The notes beneath the pieces were generated by a model. That model ran no database searches, had not been told where the DNA came from, and saw nothing but the letters and a program-made list of their open reading frames with translations. A stretch of DNA of 64,000 bases from Rhizobium subbaraonis (GTDB lineage: Bacteria > Pseudomonadota > Alphaproteobacteria > Rhizobiales > Rhizobiaceae), in assembly GCF_900220975.1 (NCBI RefSeq), contig NZ_OBQD01000002.1, positions 124,001 to 188,000 of the forward strand, in the 5' to 3' direction. Positions 58,500-64,000 of this stretch are shown here, in pieces. Both the position numbers and the translations under genes were made by a program. Positions within the stretch are counted from its first letter, which is position 1. Every line of letters starts with the position of its first letter.

Positions 58500-59618
58500 T
58501 CAGAGGATACTCCAGGCGCGGAAGCGTTCGCGCCCGGTGATTTCGCGAAGCTGCAGTTCGGCGGTAAGCCCGAGTGCGCCCTGCGGGGTGACTCCGAGTT
58601 CCTTGGCGATGATGCCGGCGGATACCACCGGACGCGCAATGACGAGATCAACCAGCTTGGGCAGCTTCGAATTGGCGCGTTTTCCGACCAGCCGTCGCTC
58701 CAGCTGCAGCTTTGCCAGAACCAGCCGGTCATGCGTTTTCAACCCCAGTTCGGATGCCAGTTCGAAACCTTCGAGGATCGCCAGCAATCGCGTCTGGCGA
58801 TCCGGGGCGTGACGGCGCTCGCGCGCGACCGCGCGCAAGCCGGAATTGACGGCGGCGAGATGGGCCCCGGTACTCGCTTCTCTCCTGAGGAACGAAGCAA
58901 CAAGCTGGCGGCCGAGCCAGGGGATATGTTGAAGAACCTGCAGCCGGTTCCAGGCATCGAGCAGCAGCGCCGCACGCAGGACGGCAGGCAGTTCCGCCGT
59001 CTGCGCGAACACTGCCCGCCATTCCGCCAGGCGTTCCTCCTCGTCCCAATCCGCATCGTACACCAGCGGATCCCGCTCGGAGCGGCTGGTGCGCGCCGAA
59101 GGCGCGATCACGCCGTCGAGCACGGCGCTGCTGCGCGCCAGCAGCGCGTCTATCTCCGCAAACTCGGCGCCCACCTCATCATCCGCTGCGTCGTCGCGGT
59201 CGCCGTTGCCGGCCACAGCGCCATCCAACGTCGGCGAAACCGATACCGCCATCTGGTCGCTACGCTCTCCGTCCGCACGTCCGCGCAGGCGTGCCAGCCC
59301 CGCAGCCGTCAATGCCCAGGGCGGCGGCTGATCGAAGATCTGGCGCCGCGCGCGAAGCACGGAATGGGCGATCGTCAGCTCGTGCGTCGGCGTGCGCACG
59401 TCCATGCGCGCATCGTGCAGGACGAGATCCTCCACATGCACCAGTTCGCCGTCGACCCAAAGCGAGGCGGCGGCGTCCTGAAAGTCCTGGCGTTGCAGAA
59501 ACCCCTCGCGGATCGTGGAGCGCAAGACGCGCTCGTCCATCCGCGCCAGCGCCTCCACCGCCCTGCAGCAGGGCAGAAAGAGCGCCGCGAGATCGAGATT
59601 GCGCGTGTCGTAGTGCAT
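58500..59618 (-). CDS. RHE_PE00001 family protein (DUF1612/helix-turn-helix)
   Basis: The 372-residue protein matches the rhizobial RHE_PE00001 family: the N-terminal part with LARMDERVLRSTIREGFLQR, DAAASLWVDGELVHLEDL-like text and THELTIAHSVLR, then WDEEERLAEWRAV. The C-terminal DUF1612/HTH region reads LVIARPVVSAGIIAKELGVT and ends RERFRAWSIL. These proteins are common on rhizobial plasmids and near mobile regions; their function is unknown, and DNA binding is inferred. It converges on giant gene B with 17 bases between stops. The start is ATG 59618, without a strong ribosome-binding site. Confidence 0.85.
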   Translation of the reverse strand: MHYDTRNLDLAALFLPCCRAVEALARMDERVLRSTIREGFLQRQDFQDAAASLWVDGELVHVEDLVLHDARMDVRTPTHELTIAHSVLRARRQIFDQPPPWALTAAGLARLRGRADGERSDQMAVSVSPTLDGAVAGNGDRDDAADDEVGAEFAEIDALLARSSAVLDGVIAPSARTSRSERDPLVYDADWDEEERLAEWRAVFAQTAELPAVLRAALLLDAWNRLQVLQHIPWLGRQLVASFLRREASTGAHLAAVNSGLRAVARERRHAPDRQTRLLAILEGFELASELGLKTHDRLVLAKLQLERRLVGKRANSKLPKLVDLVIARPVVSAGIIAKELGVTPQGALGLTAELQLREITGRERFRAWSIL

Positions 59619-59698
59619 GGCGGCACGATGTCCGACTCGCTCAACGAAAGCAAACGATGTGTTTTCTTTCGCCAATTGACAGCAATCGTGAAGCCAGC

Positions 59699-60460
59699 TC
59701 AGATCACATAATCGGCCGTGACATTCAGCGAGGCGATGAAGCGTTTGGTGCGCTCGCGCTCCGGCTGCGAGAAAATCTTGCCCGGTGGGCCGCTTTCCAC
59801 GATGGAGCCGCCGTCGAGGAACACGACCTTGTCGGCGACGCGGGAGGCAAGCCGCAGGTCGTGCGTGGCCATCATCATCGTTGTGCCTTCGCGGGCGAGC
59901 CGCCCCAGAACATCCACCACCTCTTCCGCCAGCTCCGGGTCGAGCGCCGAGGTCGGTTCGTCGCACAGTAGCACACGCGGCGAAGGCGCAAGCGCACGAG
60001 CGATCGCCACGCGCTGCTGCTGCCCGCCGGAGAGCGTCGCCGGCCAGGCATCGGCCTTGTGCGCCATCCCGACTTTTTCCAGCAGCTCCATCGCCCGCGC
60101 CCGCGCGCGTTCCGCTGGCCACCGCAGCACGGTCACCAGCCCCTCCATCACATTTTCCACCGCGGTACGGTGGGGGAAAAGCTGGAAATTCTGGAACACC
60201 ATGCCCGTCTGCCGGCGCAGGCGTTGGATGTCGGCCCAGCCGACCCGCGTGCCTGGCGAAAAGGTCAGCACATCCTCGCCGATGCGCACCGAGCCGCTGG
60301 TCGGCGTCTCGAGCAGGTTGACGCATCGCAATAGCGTGCTCTTTCCCCCGCCGGACGGCCCGACGAGCGCCGTCACCGTGCCCTCGGGCATGTCGACACT
60401 GACATTCTTCAGTACGACATTGTCGCCGAAACGCTTCTCGATGTTCGTCAACTCGATCAT
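59699..60460 (-). CDS. Amino acid ABC transporter ATPase (cystine-type)
   Basis: The 253-residue protein has GPSGGGKST, LSGGQQQRVAIAR and LLCDEPTSALDPE, typical of the polar amino acid ATPases (GlnQ/TcyN group). It overlaps the permease gene by four bases. With the permease and the binding protein it forms an importer that most resembles the E. coli cystine system TcyJLN. Confidence 0.9.
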   Translation of the reverse strand: MIELTNIEKRFGDNVVLKNVSVDMPEGTVTALVGPSGGGKSTLLRCVNLLETPTSGSVRIGEDVLTFSPGTRVGWADIQRLRRQTGMVFQNFQLFPHRTAVENVMEGLVTVLRWPAERARARAMELLEKVGMAHKADAWPATLSGGQQQRVAIARALAPSPRVLLCDEPTSALDPELAEEVVDVLGRLAREGTTMMMATHDLRLASRVADKVVFLDGGSIVESGPPGKIFSQPERERTKRFIASLNVTADYVI

Positions 60461-61137
60461 GCGCGTGCCTCCAGGAACCCGCCAAAGCGGGCAAAGCGTT
60501 TCTCCAGCCGTACCTGCAGCGCGGAAAGCACCGAGCTCATGGCGAGGTAGACCAGCGCTGCGAGGATGTAGAGGATCAGCGGTTCATAGGTGGTGGCGAC
60601 GATGCGCTGCGCCGTCTGGAAAAGCTCCGGGACGGTGATCGCCGCTGCAAGCGAGGTATCCTTTACCAGCGATATGAAGGTGTTGGACAGCGGCGGCACC
60701 GCCGTGCGGCCCGCCTGCGGCAGGATCGTGCGGCGCATCGCCTGCCCCCAAGTCATGCCGATCGAATAGGATGCTTCCCACTGGCCGCGCGGCACCGAGG
60801 CGATGACCGCCCGAATGATCTCCGACGTATAAGCGCCGATGTTGAGCGTGAAGCCGATCAGGGCCGCCGGAAACGCATCGAGCAGGATGCCGATGCTCGG
60901 AAGACCGTAGAAAATCACGAACAACTGCACCAGCAACGGTGTGCCGCGAAAGATCCACACGTAGAAGCGGGCGATCGCCACGAACGGTGCGGCCGCGAAC
61001 AGGCGAACGATCGCGACGAGCAGCCCGAGCGAAAGACCGAAGGCGAACGACAGGAGCGTCAGCGGAACCGTGAAGATGAGGCCGGCCCACAGAAGCGGGC
61101 CGAGCGACTCGAGCATCAATTGAAGCCAGTGCGGCAA
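60457..61137 (-). CDS. Amino acid ABC transporter permease (TcyL/YecS-like)
   Basis: The 226-residue permease of the HisM family has FRGTPLLVQLF, the EAA-type loop GQWEASYSIGMTWGQAMRRT and SNTFISLVKDTSLAA, all close to the cystine permease TcyL. TTG 61137 begins the usual MPHWLQLM-like N-terminus and has GGGG upstream; ATG 61116 and an upstream ATG at 61200 are alternatives. It is followed directly by the ATPase gene. Confidence 0.88.
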   Translation of the reverse strand: MPHWLQLMLESLGPLLWAGLIFTVPLTLLSFAFGLSLGLLVAIVRLFAAAPFVAIARFYVWIFRGTPLLVQLFVIFYGLPSIGILLDAFPAALIGFTLNIGAYTSEIIRAVIASVPRGQWEASYSIGMTWGQAMRRTILPQAGRTAVPPLSNTFISLVKDTSLAAAITVPELFQTAQRIVATTYEPLILYILAALVYLAMSSVLSALQVRLEKRFARFGGFLEARA

Positions 61138-61267
61138 GGCGGACCCCGGAAACAGGCGCCGGACATGCGAACCGACGCGAAAGCTGCGAAATGCGGGCAA
61201 TCTACAGGAGGAGCGGCGGCCGCGTCACCTCGTTTTCGAGGAGCAGCGTTTCGACGACTAGCAGAAA

Positions 61268-61295
61268 CCCCGGAAACACGGTCCGTGCTCCGGGG
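61268..61295 (-). terminator. Intercistronic stem-loop after the binding-protein gene
   Basis: A stem CCCCGGA / TCCGGGG with inner pairing CACG/CGTG lies 23 bases after the stop of the binding-protein gene and before the permease gene. It is a plausible partial terminator that raises the ratio of binding protein to permease. Confidence 0.55.
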
Positions 61296-61317
61296 CATCC
61301 ATCCAGATCTGGGAGTT

Positions 61318-62091
61318 TTATTTGGAGACGTCCTGGCCGAAATACTTGTCGGAAATCTTCTGATAGGTGCCGTCGGCCTTGATTTCGGCCAGCGCCTTGT
61401 TCAATGCCTCGACCAGTTCGGGCTCGCCCTTGCTTACGATGATGCCGGAGTAATCGGCGCCCGGCTGTTCAGCCACGATCTTCACGTTCGCATCCGGCTT
61501 CTGCTTCTTGAAATCGAGGAAGGAGAGGCTGTCGTTGATCGTCGCGTCGGCGCGGCCGGTCAGCACCAGCTGGATCGACTGGTCGAAGCCGTCGGTGCCG
61601 ACAAGCTCGGCCCCGTTCTCCTGCGCGAGCTTGCCGAAATTGGAGGTGAGCGACTGGGCGGACTTCTTGCCCTTCAGATCCGCGAAGCCCTTGATGCTGT
61701 CGTCGTCGGCGCGGACGATGAGCACGGCCTTGGAGGCGATGTAGGGATCGGAGAAATCGTACTTCTGCTTGCGTGCATCGGTGATGCCCACCTGATTGAT
61801 CACCGCGTCATAGCGGTTGGCATCGAGACCGGCGATCAGGCCGTCCCACTTGCCCTCCAGGAACTCGGCCTTGACGCCCAGGCGCTTGGCCACCTCCTCG
61901 CCGATCTCGACGTCGAAGCCGACGAGCGTGCCCGACTTGTCGTGATAGGTGAAGGGAGCGTAGGTACCTTCGGTGCCGATCTTGAGGACGCCGGCGGACT
62001 GGATCGCAGCGAGATTTTCGCCGGCATGTGCCGGAAGCAGGAAAGCCGCCTGCAGGAGGGTGGCAGCGGCAAGGGTCTTGAACCAGGACAT
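61318..62091 (-). CDS. Cystine-type ABC transporter substrate-binding protein (TcyJ/FliY-like)
   Basis: The 257-residue periplasmic protein has a signal peptide ending LLPAHA. It then follows the FliY/TcyJ pattern closely: IGTEGTYAPFTYHD, GFDVEIGEEVAKRLGV, the WDGLIAGLDANRYD block, INQVGITDARKQKYDFSDPY and a C-terminal KISDKYFGQDV. It should bind cystine or a related polar amino acid. ATG 62091 is preceded by CGGAG; the frame extends upstream through a promoter-like region. Confidence 0.9.
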   Translation of the reverse strand: MSWFKTLAAATLLQAAFLLPAHAGENLAAIQSAGVLKIGTEGTYAPFTYHDKSGTLVGFDVEIGEEVAKRLGVKAEFLEGKWDGLIAGLDANRYDAVINQVGITDARKQKYDFSDPYIASKAVLIVRADDDSIKGFADLKGKKSAQSLTSNFGKLAQENGAELVGTDGFDQSIQLVLTGRADATINDSLSFLDFKKQKPDANVKIVAEQPGADYSGIIVSKGEPELVEALNKALAEIKADGTYQKISDKYFGQDVSK

Positions 62092-62412
62092 GTCGATCTC
62101 CGTATCTGGTATTGGCTGGTGATCATTAGATCGCAGAAATTTTGGTCGCGCGGAGCGCAGAAAACTGCGCTCGAAACCGGCAGATGCAGAAAATTTTTCC
62201 CATTCGGTCAATTTTTGCGCACATCTACCAGCCGCGCGGCCGGCGAGACGCCTATGATATCTAGCGGACCGGGTCGGAAAGTCAGGGGCTGAGCAGGCCT
62301 GCGTAGGAGACGGCGGCGGCAAGTCACAGCCCTGCCTCCGCAGGCCGCCACGATCTGGTCGGCCAGTCGAGGTGTCTTTTCGCCCGCATTGTTTGGCAGC
62401 ACAGACGCTCGC
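62092..62412. other. 321-base region upstream of the cystine importer
   Basis: No gene is supported here. A perfect eight-base hairpin GAGCGCAG-AAAA-CTGCGCTC (62153-62172) and a GC-rich inverted repeat (CCTGCG ... CGCAGG, near 62306-62343) lie in the leader/promoter of the importer and the 3' region of the DUF1810 gene. Confidence 0.5.
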
Positions 62413-62850
62413 TTAGGGATGCCTCGACAGCAATTTCAGCGTCTCATGGTCCGGCACGCCTTCATAAAAGCGCGACAACGCCTGTTCGAAAAGCGCCGGA
62501 TCATCGCCCACCGCTGCAAACAACGTCAGACAGGACTGCAGCTTCCTGTCATCGGGAGAACCCATGATCGCATGCGCCGGCTTGTCGGGGACGGCAAGAA
62601 GCGCTGCCACGCATTCGCGGAGCCTGCCGCCGAGAATGGGGTCGGCGAGATAGGCCCGCGCCTCGCTTCGGGAGCGGATCGCATAGCGTTGCGACATCGC
62701 CGACAGGCCGAGTCCTTCGAACTGCGGAAAGACGAACCACATCCAGTGGGTTTCCTTCCGCCCGCGCTTCAACTCTCCGAGCGCCTGCGAATAGGTCTCC
62801 GCTTGCGCCTGGTGAAAGCGACCAAGTTCGTAGGTGGCATTATCGGCCAT
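62413..62850 (-). CDS. DUF1810 family protein
   Basis: The 145-residue protein matches DUF1810: YSQALGELKRGRKETHWMWF, FPQFEGLGLS and LLAVPDKPAHAIMGSPDDRK. No enzymatic function is established for this family. ATG 62850 follows GGGAAGAATGGAG. Confidence 0.85.
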   Translation of the reverse strand: MADNATYELGRFHQAQAETYSQALGELKRGRKETHWMWFVFPQFEGLGLSAMSQRYAIRSRSEARAYLADPILGGRLRECVAALLAVPDKPAHAIMGSPDDRKLQSCLTLFAAVGDDPALFEQALSRFYEGVPDHETLKLLSRHP

Positions 62851-62896
62851 CGCTCCATTCTTCCCTGGATGCAAGCGCCGCAGCCGGGATCCTTCC

Positions 62897-63178
62897 CTAC
62901 TTTCCGCCGAGCCTGCGGAGCTCTTCGCGCGCCACCTCCGCCAGCGGATGCTTCGGATGGCGGCGGATGAAAAGATCAAAGGCCTCTGCCGTTCCACTCT
63001 GGCGTGCCAGATCGAATTCCTCCTGGACGGCGATGTTCGGGTCGCGCGCCGGCGCCATGGCGGGCGCCGAGGCCGCGCCGGCCGCCTCCGAGGCAAGGGG
63101 GGCGACATGGAGGCCCGCAGCCACGGCAGCACCCACGGCCATCCTGCCCATCCGCATCGGTCGCTTTTTCTCGTTCAT
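62897..63178 (-). CDS. Small exported or membrane-anchored protein (93 aa)
   Basis: The protein has a basic N-terminus and a hydrophobic signal-like segment (MGRMAVGAAVAAGLHVAPLA). A TPR-like helix pair follows (EEFDLARQSGTAEAFDLFIRRHPKHP). Similar short helices occur in periplasmic or caspase-associated proteins, but I cannot assign a function. Confidence 0.6.
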   Translation of the reverse strand: MNEKKRPMRMGRMAVGAAVAAGLHVAPLASEAAGAASAPAMAPARDPNIAVQEEFDLARQSGTAEAFDLFIRRHPKHPLAEVAREELRRLGGK

Positions 63179-63242
63179 CCGCCTATGCCTACACGCTTAC
63201 CGCGGCATTACCAAGGCCGCTCGAGACGGGCTGGCGCCGTCG

Positions 63243-63677
63243 TCAACGCGGCGGACGATGGTGACGCTCGCACGCGCCGCACTGGGCGAGCGTCTCGATC
63301 ACCTTGCATTCGGCGATCGTGCCGTGACTGCAATCAGAAAGCGTGCGCTCGAGTTCCGCCTCCAACAGCTTCAGCCGGGCGATCCGTTGCCGGACGTCGT
63401 CGAGCTGACGTCGCGCGATTTCGTCGGCATCGTGGCAGGGCATGTCGGGGTGCGAGGAAAGATCGATCAGTTGTCTGATGGCCTCGATCGAAAGTCCAAG
63501 GTCGCGGGCGTGAAGAATAAACACGAGCCTGTCATAGTGGCGCGCGGAGTAACGGCGCTGGTTGCCGGCGTTGCGTTCTGGTTCAGGCAGAAGGCCGATC
63601 GCCTCGTAGTAGCGGATCGTCTCGACCTTCGACCCGCCGGCTGCGGCGAGCTTGCCGATAGAAAAGACGCGTTCCAT
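63243..63677 (-). CDS. MerR-family heavy-metal regulator (ZntR/CadR/PbrR type)
   Basis: The 144-residue protein has a MerR winged helix (IRYYEAIGLLPEPERN), a dimerisation helix, and a Cys-rich pattern: Cys81, Cys116, Cys124, Cys133 and Cys136. Cys81 and the C-terminal Cys/His loop match Zn/Cd/Pb sensors, not the Cu sensor at the left end of the window. It is divergent from a His-rich P-type ATPase gene, its likely target. Confidence 0.88.
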   Translation of the reverse strand: MERVFSIGKLAAAGGSKVETIRYYEAIGLLPEPERNAGNQRRYSARHYDRLVFILHARDLGLSIEAIRQLIDLSSHPDMPCHDADEIARRQLDDVRQRIARLKLLEAELERTLSDCSHGTIAECKVIETLAQCGACERHHRPPR

Positions 63678-63689
63678 GAATTTTTCCGC

Positions 63690-63720
63690 TTGAAGCTCTA
63701 GTGACTACAGGAATTATAGG
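63690..63720 (+). promoter_or_regulatory. MerR-type promoter of the heavy-metal ATPase
   Basis: TTGAAG (63690-63695) and TATAGG (63715-63720) are separated by exactly 19 bases. The spacer starts with the dyad CTCTAG-TGA-CTACAG (63696-63710), which has one mismatch. The long spacer and dyad are typical of ZntR/CadR-controlled promoters. Confidence 0.75.
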
Positions 63721-63744
63721 TGGTGCAAATCAAAGAGATTTGCA

Positions 63745-64000
63745 ATGCACGATCACCGTCCCGAAGTTTCGGCCACGTCCTCCCGCGCGGAGGACCACAA
63801 GCACCAACCGGCTGCGCACGAGGGCCATGCCCCCGACTGCTGCAGCGGCGCTGCGCACGCCCGTGGGACCGCGGCAGAGCCTTCCGGTCGACGCCACGAC
63901 CACGCTCATGACGAGCATGCGGGAGATGCGCACGGCGATGGCGAAAGCTGTGCATCCGACGGCGACACGATCGCCGACGCAGCCCTCCCGGAGGCGATCG
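63745..64000 (+). CDS. Heavy-metal P-type ATPase, N-terminal His-rich part (3' partial)
   Basis: From ATG 63745 the frame stays open to the window edge (85 residues). It is very rich in His, Asp and Cys (MHDHRPEVS..., HAPDCCSGAAH, RRHDHAHDEHAGDAHGDG). Such tails precede the metal-binding domain of ZntA/CadA-type Zn/Cd/Pb exporters. The catalytic core is outside the window, so the call rests on this tail, the divergent MerR gene and the operator. A CDF-type exporter is the main alternative. Confidence 0.7.
   Translation, partial: MHDHRPEVSATSSRAEDHKHQPAAHEGHAPDCCSGAAHARGTAAEPSGRRHDHAHDEHAGDAHGDGESCASDGDTIADAALPEAI

Overview
This window looks like part of a replicon from the Rhizobiaceae (Alphaproteobacteria: Rhizobium, Sinorhizobium/Ensifer, Shinella, Agrobacterium and relatives). 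The evidence is uniformly high GC with strong third-position G/C bias, palindromic intergenic elements resembling the rhizobial RIME family, a member of the rhizobial RHE_PE00001 family, and a high density of ABC importers, catabolic enzymes and LysR/GntR/TetR/MerR regulators. I see no rRNA, tRNA, CRISPR array, transposase or integrase. The species cannot be named from the sequence alone.

Layout. 0-5 kb: the 3' part of a QuiC-type dehydroshikimate dehydratase with a LysR regulator, then copper efflux (copA-cueR). 5-11 kb: scattered metabolic genes (S10 carboxypeptidase-like protein, aldehyde dehydrogenase, EamA exporter, SMP-30 lactonase, glyoxalase). 11-15 kb: a three-gene polyamine operon (class III aminotransferase, gamma-glutamyl ligase of the glutamine synthetase family, acetylpolyamine amidohydrolase) behind a strong promoter with a palindromic operator. 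15.8-19.3 kb: an L-fuconate branch (LldD-like FMN oxidase, fuconate dehydratase, divergent fuconolactonase) with a 14-bp palindrome in the divergent promoter.

19.8-33.4 kb: one large amine-type uptake and catabolism locus. Minus strand, in transcription order: PotD-, PotB-, PotC- and PotA-like importer, a GT1-type glycosyltransferase, three tandem cupins, an aldehyde dehydrogenase, and a saccharopine-dehydrogenase-like enzyme. Divergent: a GntR regulator with two winged helices, a second paralogous glycosyltransferase and another aldehyde dehydrogenase. I do not recognise this gene combination as a described pathway.

33.5-44 kb: TetR/RidA pair with three copies of one operator, an ABC-F ATPase, a class D beta-lactamase divergent from an AmpR-type regulator, a secreted protein, an AGE-family epimerase, and an FtsK-type translocase without membrane anchor. 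44-59.6 kb: a truncated membrane protein, a DUF922 protease-like protein and an unusual SDR, followed by two giant consecutive genes (2161 and 1925 residues) of unknown function, ending against the convergent RHE_PE00001-family gene. 59.7-64 kb: a cystine-type amino-acid ABC importer, two small proteins, and a divergent MerR regulator / P-type metal ATPase pair cut by the right edge.

The best candidates for undescribed biology are the two-giant-gene module (46.2-58.5 kb) and the glycosyltransferase-containing amine locus (19.8-33.4 kb).
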